DNA from: Rhynchopus sp. YZ270_cl-10
Lineage: Eukaryota > Euglenozoa > Diplonemea > Diplonemida > Diplonemidae
Direction: 5' to 3'
NCBI GenBank assembly: GCA_964035575.1
Contig: OZ037839.1
Location: 1,253,220 to 1,317,219, forward strand
DNA: 64,000 bases
The notes below the pieces were generated by a model. That model had not been told where the DNA came from and made no database searches. It worked only from the letters and a program-made list of their open reading frames with translations. The position numbers and the translations under genes were made by a program. Of this stretch, positions 52,748 through 62,937 are shown in pieces (within the stretch, counting starts at the first letter, position 1; the number at the start of each line of letters is the position of its first letter).

Positions 52748-54091
52748 ATGGAGATTACACTAGAATGCAACACCACTGGGGTCAAATACGAAGTTACTGT
52801 ACTAGTTGATGATAGTATTGGCGATGTGTGCGCACGGCTGGCTCTGTTGGTAGCTGCCGACACAGACCCTACCGGCGCTGCCCCCAGCTTTGAGGCAACC
52901 CTTCTGGGCCCAGGGGGTGCGCCCCTCGATGCGTCTGCTGCCGTGAGCTCTTGTGGGATCAGCGCAGGGGACTGTGTCGTGTTCTCCTGCTCGGTTGCGG
53001 TGCTGTGGGCGGAGGGGGAGCTACACCTGGAGGAGGTGCGGGCAGCGCGGCCACGTGCCTTGGCGTTGTCCCCATGCGCTCGATTCTGCTGTCTTGCCTG
53101 CATCGACGGATCCTGGGGTGCAAAGGTCATCCACCTCGAAAGCAGCGCCCTTCTCTATACCTATGCGGGTGTTGTCAATCGCGCTGCAATGACGTCAGCA
53201 GAGCTCCTCGTTTCAGCGCCTGATGCAGGCGACCTGGTGGCAATCGACTTCACCACGGGGGTGAGCAGCTCTCTCGACCTTGGTGCCCCGATACAGTCGA
53301 TCTGCTGTCAAGGTGGGGTTGTGTTGGTAGGGAGTTATCAGGGTGTGTTCATATTGGAGAATGCGGGTGGGTGGGGTGTGGTGCGGTCCTTTGCGCTGAA
53401 TGTACGTCTTGCTGTGGTGTCGCCCGCGCGGGATTTCTTTGTTGCGGCCACGGCGTCTGGGTTTCAGGCATTCAACTTCTACGACGGTAGCGAGGTCACC
53501 AGGTATGACCCAGAGCTCCCACGGTACCATATGCCAGCAGTGTCGTTGTGTGGTGAAATGGTCGCCTTCTCGACGAATGACAAGCGGACGGTGCATGTGG
53601 CCACAACGGGTGGTGCTGCAGTCGCGAACCTCGCAGGGCACACAGAGAAGGTCACAGCACTGTCCTTCACCCCAACCTCGCTCTTCTCCGGGTCATGGGA
53701 CGCAACGATCCGTGAATGGGACCTCCACACCCATGCCTGTCTCCGCGTCCTCCATACGGACAAGCCGGTTTGGTCGCTCTGTGTTTCGCGGGGTGGTCTC
53801 GTGTGGGTGACCTCCAGTGTCGTGCTGTGCACAAAGCGTCTGGGGTCCGAGGCGGAGTGCCCAGGGGAAAGGGAAGGGGAAGGGGAGGTTGCAGACAGCT
53901 GCAGTGTGGAGTCCGCGGGTGTTCGTGTTCGTGGTGGTGTTGCGGTGCCTGACCTTCCGCCCCCACGCCCGTTTGCTGGAGGTGATGGAGGCGCTCCTAA
54001 CCCATCCGACACTCAGAGCAACGCCCGCAGCTCTCGTCCACACCAGACAGAGCATGGCGCCCGCTCAGGATGCGGCTGTGTCTGCAGTTAA
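52748..54091 (+). CDS. Ubiquitin-like domain plus WD40-type beta-propeller protein
   Basis: 447 residues from the first ATG after a long pyrimidine tract. Residues ~1-80 have a ubiquitin-like pattern (MEITLECNTTGVKYEVTVLV, helix after DDSIGDV, closing strand GDCVVFSC), echoing the Ubl-LRR family. Residues ~95-360 hold several WD40-like blades; the clearest is GHTEKVTALSFTP then LFSGSWDATIREWDLHTHAC. The last ~80 residues are Glu/Gly- and Pro-rich and less convincing: from ~53930 another + frame (LTFRPHARLLEVMEALLTHP) looks equally protein-like, so the 3' end may involve an intron or a different stop. A scaffold role is inferred from the fold. Confidence 0.75.
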   Translation: MEITLECNTTGVKYEVTVLVDDSIGDVCARLALLVAADTDPTGAAPSFEATLLGPGGAPLDASAAVSSCGISAGDCVVFSCSVAVLWAEGELHLEEVRAARPRALALSPCARFCCLACIDGSWGAKVIHLESSALLYTYAGVVNRAAMTSAELLVSAPDAGDLVAIDFTTGVSSSLDLGAPIQSICCQGGVVLVGSYQGVFILENAGGWGVVRSFALNVRLAVVSPARDFFVAATASGFQAFNFYDGSEVTRYDPELPRYHMPAVSLCGEMVAFSTNDKRTVHVATTGGAAVANLAGHTEKVTALSFTPTSLFSGSWDATIREWDLHTHACLRVLHTDKPVWSLCVSRGGLVWVTSSVVLCTKRLGSEAECPGEREGEGEVADSCSVESAGVRVRGGVAVPDLPPPRPFAGGDGGAPNPSDTQSNARSSRPHQTEHGARSGCGCVCS

Positions 54092-55348
54092 AAGGCCAGG
54101 GTGGGGTGCACGCCCTCCGTTCTTCGGTGTGGGGTGTGGCAGAAATGTTATGATGTGCATGTGCAATACTTCAAAAGTATGGCATACAAAAGAAGGGCAA
54201 ATTACCCTAACATACCATCCACCAAACTTCTTGGAGTAGTGCAGTTGAAAGGGGCGGCGGTGCAGAGAGAGAGAGAGAGAGATAAATCTAAAAAAAATAG
54301 TGGAGTTCATCCTCGGGTGTCTACACTAATACAACCAAGTTTTCAAAAAAAAGGAAAACACCACAAGGTAGAGGGACAGCGTACAAATAGTGCAGCGCAA
54401 CACCCCACCTCGTGTGTGTTCGAAATCAGTTTTGAGCAATTTGTGTGGAATATTGCACACCACGATAGTGATGTTGATGGTGAGGTGCGGGACGTGTTTG
54501 CACACTCTGCCCCGCTTTTTTTTCCCGTCCATTTTGACCTTTTTTTCTTCCTCTTTTTTGGTACACTGTTAGGGCTTTGTATTTCAAGTCAACCTTTTAA
54601 GTGATATCTAAAACTTACTCTTCAAAAAAGCAGTGGCAGGTCTCCTGTCTAGAACTCAAACATTTTTTTTCCTTGCACATTTTTCCCCCCCACAGCCTCT
54701 TACACATACAACTACCGCATTGTGAATTAGTAACCCCAGAACCCCCTCCTTCCGTCTGCCGTTTCAAACCCCACTGCCAGACGCAGGTACCACCTCGCGT
54801 CCAATGCTAATGACCCACGCAGTAGGGGGGTTTTTTGATGTGTACACGTGGGCCAGTTGACACTTTCAGATGGTTTGCATCCACTCAAAGTCATGTCAAG
54901 GCTGTGTGTCTTTAGTGTACATGAGTTAGGGCCAGGAGCAAGGGTGTAGCGCTTCCAGAATGAATGCAGGAGGAGATGGTGTGGGTGGTGGGATGGGTGG
55001 ATGGCAAATATGGCATGCTCAGAGGGGTTATTGCGGCATCTGTAGGGTGGGGATGAAGCAGTTGGTCTCCACGTGTAGCGGGTATGGGGAGGTGGTGGTG
55101 GGATGGGCGGGGATGGCAAACACGGACGATGTGTCTCAATGCGAGTGGCGAGTCTATGTGACGTACAGACGTAAGCGTAGTGTACTGGGTGGGTGGTGGT
55201 GAGGGGGTCACCAGTGGTGTAGAGGTGCGATGGCTGTGCTGCGATGCGGGGATGAGACACGCAAGGGTGCTGGTGCATCGCAAAGGGTCAAACGCAGGTG
55301 TTCGTATTTCTATGATCACCTTCGCACTTTGTCCCGCTTTTTTGTGGT
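54092..55348. other. Intergenic with shared 3' motifs
   Basis: 54300-54345 repeats the CTAATACAACC motif of 51248; 54562-54598 has GGTACACTGTTAGGGCTTTG then TATTTCAAGTCAA, repeated at 59618-59660 after the 894-residue gene. A GA microsatellite lies at 54269-54282. No gene was seen. Confidence 0.5.
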
Positions 55349-55650
55349 TACGCGGCCCCTCTGCCTGCTGACACCCCGTCAGCAACCTTGGGTAGAGTTC
55401 ATCTACACAGGACGCTTTGGCAGAGTGGGTCTTTGCATTTTGCAATACCTTACAACCTCTTGTTTCCCCGAGTGGAGCAAGCAGTCTTTTTCTGGGTTAA
55501 GACCAGGCAATGCTTGAGTGCGACACAGGCTTCCCCTTCAGGGAGGACCGAGAAGAGCGTTGGGATCCGTGAGAGTGTGGTGCGCTATTGCGGTGAGGTG
55601 CAAGGCTGGTTTGGGGAAATGGGGAGTGGTGGTGGGGGGGCGGTGACACA
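55349..55650 (+). repeat. ~300-bp dispersed repeat, copy 2
   Basis: Near-identical to 606-904, with hairpin GCTGACACCCCGTCAGC at 55367-55383 and GGGTAGAGTTCATCTAC soon after. Confidence 0.8.
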
Positions 55651-56889
55651 GTGTGCGCCTTGGTGGTGCACGGCAGCCGTGTATGCTAGACGGGGTGGGT
55701 GGTTTGGCGCTGGTGTTGTGTTGTTGTGGGTGGATGGTGTTTGCAGCCTGGCACACCACCTGCACACTTGGTGTTCAAGGTGTTGCACTGTTTTGTTGCC
55801 TACGGAACCGGCAAGCATGCGATGTAGGGAGGGGAGGCTCCAAGCAGGGTGCAAGCGTGCAGTGTTGTTGGGTTTGTTTGAAGCGTTGTGTGTCACGTGA
55901 GGAGGGAGAACGAGCGAAGGGCGTCACGTATTGTGTGTTGCGGGTGGTGTCTAGGTGAGAGGGTTGTGCTGCTTGCGGGTGGGTGGGGTAATGATGGCTG
56001 TGTTCTGATCAACACACCACACTGCATGCCATGCACAATGCAGTCATTTGGGGTGGGTGTGGGTCAATGAGAGCCAGGTGGAGAGGGACAAACAATAAAG
56101 TAGAAAACGGAGGCCCTCATTTGAAAGGCTCCAAATCTGCTGATGAGAACGTTGGGGATGGGAGGGAACCTTTGCGTTGGGTAGAGTTCATCTACACAGG
56201 ATGTGGCATTCACGCTGTGCACAGCAGCTCTTCGCATTCGTTGTCGACAACTGCGACTGGCACAGAGCGTCGTGCAGTGCGGTTGGAGGACGACCGAGGG
56301 GGGTGGGGAGGTGTGGTCAGGCGACAGGTGTTCGTGCACTTGTCTGGCACCTCAGCTTGTCTGTGGTTGCAGCACGAGAGCACCTTTGGCGTTCTTCCTT
56401 GCGTGGGGTGGGTGGAGACAGCGGAGTGTGCAGGTGGAGGCAGTGGTGCTGCGGCTTCGCGGGACAGTGCTTTGTGGTGTGGGGTTCCTCACCCATCACT
56501 ACAAGGCGTGGCTCTCTTGGCAGTGCGGCTGTATCGCTGCCAGGACCGGGGGAGGATGTGGCCACAACACACGAACAGGGATTCCATGCAAGGACAGGCA
56601 TGTGACGCAGTGTACGGCAGATGCAGCAGAGCATTGGGAGCAGTGCTGAGGGTGGGGGCAGTGCTGTGGACAGCATGGGAGGGACACAGCGGGTCTGTGG
56701 TGGGTCAAAGCAGAGCTTTCAACTCGTGATGGCTTGGTGCTTTTTGTCCCGTTCTTTCTTTTGCGTGAGGCTCGTTGGTGTTGCAAGGTTGCTTCTTTTG
56801 TGTCTGCTTGCTGACACCCCGTCAGCGGCCCAGGCTGCAACACACATTCCACTCACAGAGCACTGCCCCTTTTATTCCTTTCCAACCAA
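55651..56889. other. GT-rich interval with isolated repeat motifs
   Basis: GGGTAGAGTTCATCTAC recurs near 56178 and GCTGACACCCCGTCAGC at 56810-56826, the latter 64 bp before the next ATG. The strand is G/T-rich and has open frames in several phases, none protein-like. Confidence 0.5.
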
Positions 56890-59574
56890 ATGCATATGTG
56901 GCGCGCACCTCAGCCACACCGCTTCCTCTTCTTTATGTGTTTGCTGACCTTTTGCAGTGCGCATGCTGCGGGTGTCTTGAGTGAGCGAGAGTATCTTGAT
57001 TTGAGCGAAAAGTTTCGTGAAGGTGTTGTGAAGGCGAAGGACGTAGTGCGGGATGTGAGACACCCTGTTGCACTGGACGTGGACGTGACGCATACGTACG
57101 ACACGAAGTTTGCAGTGATGGAGTTCATGAGCAGGGCGGTCGTGCAGACACTGCGGAGTACACTACGCGTGGCTGGCGCTGACGCTGCTATCGACTCGAT
57201 AGGGGTCGACGCGGACACCATCAAAATTGTGTTCACTGTGCAAGCAAACTGCACCTTCTACCAGGAACGCTGGCGCCACCTCGGGCCCCTGCAGCACCTT
57301 CTGGGCATGCGCCCCGACGTCTTCGTATGGCGCCTGGCCACCTCCGTGCGGCTTGCTGTGCACACCCGCCACCGCATCGTCTCTGTCCCCATCGATGTCG
57401 TGGACGTGACAGAAGTCTTCACCTACCGGCACGACTTCCCGCACCCTGCCGTAGGTGAACCCTCCGTGGCCGAGCTCGACCTGAGGTGGCTTGCAGGCGG
57501 CAACAGCACCTTCCGTATCAACCGCACACGGGCCTCCTGCCACACCCCATCGCGCAATCGTGAGGTGCTCGAGCTGCTCGCAGCAGTGCAATCAGTTGGC
57601 GTCTGGGCCAAGGAGGTGCAGAGCCTTGCGGACTGGCGGGGGACGGCAGGGGAGGTGTCGCTATGCGGGGCGCGTGCCTTTGTGCCCGTTCTGCCTCTTG
57701 TTGATATGCGTGCCGAGGAGGCGCCGTACACAGCACTGCCTGAGATGCGTCTGTGGGAGATGCGTCAGGAGCAGGAGGCGTCCCTGCGCACCGAGCTTGC
57801 CGCATGCCAAGCACGCCTTGAAGGAGAGCCCGCGGTACGTCCCATCATTGCAACGCTCGCACGCTACCTCGTGCGTGTGGCTCAGACGTATGTCGATGCC
57901 TTCCACTACATGGAGGCGCTCATCCGTGAGCAGATGGTCCGCGCCCTCGGCACGCACATCACGGAGCAGGAGTTCCAAGCCTTCCTCGGACAGCACATCC
58001 GCAGCATCTTTGCAGACAGCTACACAGTGAAGGGGTTCAGCCGTGCCGTGCGTGTGGAGGGGCGTTCGCCTGAAGGCAGCATCGCGATTGTGAGGGGCGG
58101 GGGTGCTCGATCTGCGACGGCGATTGACACGATTGCGAAGACGGTAGATGTGCAGGTCGCCTGCCGCCTGCACGCAGCAGCGGCAGCTACCCTTGCCGTG
58201 CCGGTCCACGTGCACACCGCTGTGGAGTACTCCTTTGCTGGAGGTGCGGTGGGCATGCTGCGTCTCGTGGCAGATGCCCGCGAGTTCTCAAGCTTCGTCC
58301 TCATCATCGGGACAGTGCAAGCAGGGGAGCTCACACCCACTGCAGCGCTGGTCGTAAAGAACCGCGCCACGCTGGACATCCCACTGCACCTCGAGACAAT
58401 ACCAAGCGCCTCTGCGTTCAAGGAGTACACAAGCTCGCTCAGCCCCGAGCAGCGGCAGTTTGCTCAGGCGTACCGACGCCTACAGCTTTCAAGCAGCATC
58501 TTCGCGGCCTCTGTGGTGCAGCTCAAACCCCTTTTCGAGAGTGCACTGGGCCTGCCTGCAGGGAGCCTGACGAAGGACTTCCAGCTCATGCAGCAGCTCT
58601 CCGACCTCTTCGTGGAGCACGACATGAGCGCCTCTCTCCTGGCATACGACCCCATCGTGGACGGGCCTGCAAGCGACACCGTTGCGAAGGTAGCATGTGT
58701 ACGGCGCCATGTGGAGACCGTCCTCTCCTACATCCACGACGAGCAGGCGCGTCACAAGGCATCTACAGAGACACCGAAGGCGGAGCCACATGATGCACAC
58801 GAGGGCATGCACCACCAGGTGCACAACCACAACCACAACCACAACAACGTCCAGGAAAAGGATGCTGATGAGGGGGAGAGAGACGGTGGCGGTGTAATGA
58901 GCATGATGGCAGAAGCAGTGGGGCGTGTCACCGCAACTGCAACTATGCCAATGATGGCAAAGATGGAGACGAAACGACGCGTACAGCACGTCGCAAGAGA
59001 TCTGGCAGCAAAGACTGCAGTGCAGACAGAGATGAAGGTGGTGCCAGATGCCCCGAGTGTGGGAAGCGGTGCAGGGGAGGCCAAACGTGACGCGGCACAA
59101 CGCAGTGCGCACAGCCCCGCGGACGACGTGATAGCAAGCCTTCCCCACCAGCTGGACGCAGGGATGGCCAAGTACGACCTCGCAAACTCACTCCGTCCCA
59201 CCATCATAACGCCTGGTCAGAGGTGGAAGCTGCGTTCGCGCAAAAGCATTGCGGCGCCTTTTGTGGATTCTGAGCTGACCTCCGACGAGAGGCTTATTGA
59301 AACACAGCGAACGCTTGGGCTTCTCGACACTCTGACGCAGGGTGGGGTGCGTGCGATTACAGAAGGCGAACTGCACATCATTGTGCCTCTGACACACGTC
59401 TTCGACACAGCGCTGCTTGAGTACGCCGTGGTGCGCAACAAGAACCCCCTCCACCTTGTTGAAGAGTCTGTCGTTCTCGCTGCCTCCATCCTGCACAACA
59501 TCTCCACCAGGGCAGTGCTAAAGCCCGAGCACTTCAACCGGATGCAAGAATTTGCACCATACCTTTTCCTCTGA
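56890..59574 (+). CDS. Secreted or luminal 894-residue protein, function unknown
   Basis: A hydrophobic segment RFLFFMCLLTFCSAHAAG (residues ~11-28) is a probable signal peptide. The body is helical and charged with scattered beta segments; ~640-655 is His/Asn-rich (HHQVHNHNHNHNN), a possible metal-binding run, followed by a low-complexity Ala/Met/Asp linker. The last ~130 residues are the most conserved-looking: ITEGELHIIVPLTHVFD, then NKNPLHLVEESVVLAASILH and a closing HFNRMQEFAPYLFL. Another well-ordered block is LSPEQRQFAQAYRRLQLSSS with LGLPAGSLTKDFQL. I have an impression of similar segments in other large protist proteins but cannot name a family. The frame is intact and single-exon. 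Confidence 0.82.
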   Translation: MHMWRAPQPHRFLFFMCLLTFCSAHAAGVLSEREYLDLSEKFREGVVKAKDVVRDVRHPVALDVDVTHTYDTKFAVMEFMSRAVVQTLRSTLRVAGADAAIDSIGVDADTIKIVFTVQANCTFYQERWRHLGPLQHLLGMRPDVFVWRLATSVRLAVHTRHRIVSVPIDVVDVTEVFTYRHDFPHPAVGEPSVAELDLRWLAGGNSTFRINRTRASCHTPSRNREVLELLAAVQSVGVWAKEVQSLADWRGTAGEVSLCGARAFVPVLPLVDMRAEEAPYTALPEMRLWEMRQEQEASLRTELAACQARLEGEPAVRPIIATLARYLVRVAQTYVDAFHYMEALIREQMVRALGTHITEQEFQAFLGQHIRSIFADSYTVKGFSRAVRVEGRSPEGSIAIVRGGGARSATAIDTIAKTVDVQVACRLHAAAAATLAVPVHVHTAVEYSFAGGAVGMLRLVADAREFSSFVLIIGTVQAGELTPTAALVVKNRATLDIPLHLETIPSASAFKEYTSSLSPEQRQFAQAYRRLQLSSSIFAASVVQLKPLFESALGLPAGSLTKDFQLMQQLSDLFVEHDMSASLLAYDPIVDGPASDTVAKVACVRRHVETVLSYIHDEQARHKASTETPKAEPHDAHEGMHHQVHNHNHNHNNVQEKDADEGERDGGGVMSMMAEAVGRVTATATMPMMAKMETKRRVQHVARDLAAKTAVQTEMKVVPDAPSVGSGAGEAKRDAAQRSAHSPADDVIASLPHQLDAGMAKYDLANSLRPTIITPGQRWKLRSRKSIAAPFVDSELTSDERLIETQRTLGLLDTLTQGGVRAITEGELHIIVPLTHVFDTALLEYAVVRNKNPLHLVEESVVLAASILHNISTRAVLKPEHFNRMQEFAPYLFL

Positions 59575-61367
59575 AAGAGCAAGAGGGTGGTGTGGGGCCT
59601 ATGGACGCCGTTGTACGTATTGTACACTGTCGCGAGAGGGCTTTGTATTTCAAGTCAAATTGTTTTTACTTAGCACTCAAATAGTCCCTTTCATGTGGCG
59701 GGGGTTTCCCCTCTTTCGTAAATGAAATCTGATGAGCCTGGATGAGGATCGGTTCGTCTTGAAATGATAGACTTCCCTTCATAATTGATGTGTGTGTGTG
59801 TGTTTGATAACTAATAGGGCTAATTCTTGCGCAGAATATGGCCCAATGTGTGTGTGTGTATGAGAGCAGGTGTGAGTTCTCCCTAGCAGTTGGAATATAG
59901 CCCATAAATGTATCTGTGTCTGTACAGCTCAGCACACCCTATTTGAAATTCTTCTCTCCTTTTTTTCCCTTTCCAAGCTGGCTTAGCACAAGAGAGCCTG
60001 TGGCCGGCCTTCTAACACTTTTATGTTTACTTTTATTTTCAAGATGACTAAAACACTGCGAGACTCAGGTTCATCTTTATAAGATTTTCGATTTCCCCCC
60101 CCATTCTCGGAAGACAACAATATTTTTCACTTTATTTTTTTTAAATGTTTCATCGTGAAATCTTTTTATCTTGCAGCTGGAGATTCTGAAGCCAGTCTCT
60201 ATTTTCTGTGCCCACACAGCGCTGCTTGCACATTCTGTCTGCCCCATCATTCTGTCTGCCTTGATAACCTAGTCAAGATGCGTGCGAGAGAGGACATCCA
60301 TCTTCTATGATTCGTGGTCGATATCATCTCGAACAACTGTCTTTGTGACGAAGAGACAACCCATCTTCAAACCCTGCGTGGACCAGCGCAATAACGATAG
60401 TGGCAAAAGATGTGTGTGCACGAGAGGCACATTCATCTTTGCAAGTTTTTCTTTTCTTTTCTAAAAAAGAGGAGAAGAAGCTGGTGGATAAAACTCCATC
60501 TTTCGATTGAAAATTATATCTTAATCTCTTTTCTTTTCTGTACTGAGGTGCCCGTAGAAGGTGAGCCGTGTGCTAATACAGAAAGTATCAGTCAAGGCTG
60601 TCCTTACAGACGCATGCCGAAGCGGCCGCCACGTGGGTGTGGACTTTTGATTGAAGTGTCATCATTGTACTTCGCCCAGAGAAGGGTTCCCCTGGCTACC
60701 GGCGAGGGTCTCTTCCAATCCGTACCCCAGTTCCCTAAGAACCCTCAGGGCTTCGCTGCTGCTGCCTTCAGCACCCAGAGTATCATTCCCGGCTATTAAC
60801 AGCTCTGGGCTCGCACCCTTCATTGCACGGGGTGCCACTCCATCCGATATGCAGTTTAAAGCCATGCCCCGGTGCTGGGCTATTCTTTTTGTGACCAATT
60901 ATTTTTTTTTTTGAAGAAAAAATTGTACCTGCTATGTTTGGGAGTCCAAAAGCAGACAAAAATATTTGTAGTCCCTTTTTTGTTCTGGACTTTGAGTGTT
61001 TCTTCAAACCCCCTTTCCCTTTCCCTTTCCCTCCCTTCCCCCCTTCCTAGCTCCCGAGAACAGAATAAAGACAAAGCACTCTCTTCTTCCACCCCTCACA
61101 TACTCAGTTGCATCCCTTCAAGCATCCATACGGTACGGAGCACTCACGTCTCACCCTTTGCATGAGATCGACCGAGCTTCGTTTCAGCACGTTTCAACGA
61201 CTCATTTTTTTATTTTAATTTTGAGAAGGACACCATTTCTGTTCCCGCCTCCTCCCGTCTCCAACTCAAAGGGCCTCCGGTCCGCAGGCGCTCCTGCATT
61301 GATTGCAAACGCTACCTGGTGGTCTAAACGGCCTGCTTCCATGGTGGGAACCGCCTGGGAGCAATGG
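59575..61367. other. Intergenic with hairpin and short motifs
   Basis: 59618-59660 repeats the GGCTTTGTATTTCAAGTCAA motif. (GT)n runs lie at ~59790 and ~59850. 60041-60078 begins AAGATGA and ends TCATCTT, a relative of the 13864 hairpin. 61145-61205 has the ~65-bp TTTGCATGAGAT...GTTTCAACGACTC motif also present at 38933, 41246 and 49687. No gene was seen. Confidence 0.5.
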
Positions 61368-61450
61368 ACTGGCAGGCGTGACACTTCGAGGAGCCGTGCT
61401 CTTCCTTACCCAACAACCCACCCGCAGAGATACATCAAGAGACACATAAA

Positions 61451-62602
61451 ATGGAACTGACTATCGAGGGCTTGGGGAAGGACTTCGTGATGGAGGTGGG
61501 TGAGAACGACACAACGGAGACGATGCGGGAGAAGGTGGCGTCTGCAACAGGGTTGTGCGAAGACAGCTTCCGCATGGGCTTCGGAGGGAAGGAGGAAGGA
61601 GAGGACATCACAGAACTGAGTGCTGGAGACACAGTCGTGTTGACGAAAACGATGAAGTACGAAGCCATATCAGCTCTTCATGCATTGGGTGAGACAAACA
61701 TCACAGCAGAAAGGTTGCAGCAGGTGGAGGATCCTGAGGTGGCCAGCTTGCTTCTTCAGGCAGAAGTTGCAACTGAGATTCCAAAAAACTTCTTATCATG
61801 TAGTGCCGTAACGCGCATTGGTTTCAGTTGCGTACCCAATGTGGATGACAACTGTGGCATCACACTGCACCTGCCTGCATTACCCTGCGTCACCACGATT
61901 GGTGACGGGTTTCTCTTCAACTGCACGAGGTTGTCAAGGGTGGACCTCACCGGCCTGCAATCAGTCACCGCGATTGGTGACAGGTTTCTCTCCATCTGCA
62001 CATCGTTGTCGGAAGTAGACATCACTGGCCTGCATTCAGTCACCACGATTGGTGACAGGTTTCTCGCCTACTGCACAAGGTTTTCGAAAGTCGACCTCAC
62101 CTGCTTGCAAGCAGTCACCACGGTTGGTAACGGGTTTCTCTCCGAGTGCAAAACGTTGTCGGAAGTGGACCTGACCGGCCTGCAAGCAGTCACCACGATT
62201 GGTAACGCGTTTCTCTCCAACTGCACAACGTTGTCGGAAGTAGACCTCACCGGCCTGCAAGGAATCACCACGATTGGTGACGGGTTTCTCTTCCGCTGCA
62301 CAACGTTGTCGAAAGTGGACCTGACCGGTCTGCAATCAGTCACCACGATTGGTTCCGGGTTTCTCTACAACTGCACATCGTTGTCGGAAGTCGACTTCAC
62401 CCATCTGCAAGCAGTCACCACGATTGGTGACAAGTTTCTCTCCGAGTGCACAAAGTTGTGGAAAGTGGACCTCACCGGTCTGCAATCAGTCACCACGATT
62501 GGTGACAAATTTCTCTCCAACTGCACAACGTTGTCGAAAGTCGACGGAATGGACAAGTGTAGCAACGTTGTACGCAGCAGACTAGGTGACGTTGGTTTTT
62601 AG
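61451..62602 (+). CDS. Ubl-LRR protein with 9 repeats (paralogue F)
   Basis: 383 residues: the constant ubiquitin-like head (MELTIEGLGKDFVMEV; MREKVASATGLC), exactly nine LRR units of 25 residues, and the constant tail. Unlike C-E only the last ~85 bp of the 5' block are shared, so its promoter context differs; the CAG acceptor is at 61427. The 3' flank matches D and E for ~70 bp. It lies ~18 kb from E, so the family is not purely tandem. Confidence 0.9.
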   Translation: MELTIEGLGKDFVMEVGENDTTETMREKVASATGLCEDSFRMGFGGKEEGEDITELSAGDTVVLTKTMKYEAISALHALGETNITAERLQQVEDPEVASLLLQAEVATEIPKNFLSCSAVTRIGFSCVPNVDDNCGITLHLPALPCVTTIGDGFLFNCTRLSRVDLTGLQSVTAIGDRFLSICTSLSEVDITGLHSVTTIGDRFLAYCTRFSKVDLTCLQAVTTVGNGFLSECKTLSEVDLTGLQAVTTIGNAFLSNCTTLSEVDLTGLQGITTIGDGFLFRCTTLSKVDLTGLQSVTTIGSGFLYNCTSLSEVDFTHLQAVTTIGDKFLSECTKLWKVDLTGLQSVTTIGDKFLSNCTTLSKVDGMDKCSNVVRSRLGDVGF

Positions 62603-62937
62603 GGGCAGTAAAGAAAGCGGGAGTGGGAATTGGGGTGTTAGGATTATTGGGTGTGTTTGGGCGGGTGGAGTAGTGTTTTGTTGAGTGAGCAAGAAATCAT
62701 CCCCACTGTACCACCCACCTTCATTGGACACTTCTTTGGGGTCGGATCAAGGGCACAGTTCCTCTTGTGCTCTCTGCGTGTCCTTCACTTCACCTCTCTT
62801 TCCTTCACTTCACTTCACTTCACATTCCGCTTGCATGCTTTATACCATTCCACTTTGTTACTTCCATATTTTTCACTCCATCCCACACAAAACATCCATT
62901 TCTTTTTATCACAAAACCCCTCCACCAGGTTACACAT

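Noticed and set aside
55388-56729. Several 100-230 codon frames in the GT-rich interval
   Set aside because: Cys/Trp/Gly-rich translations from G/T bias, overlapping in multiple phases and including dispersed repeats.
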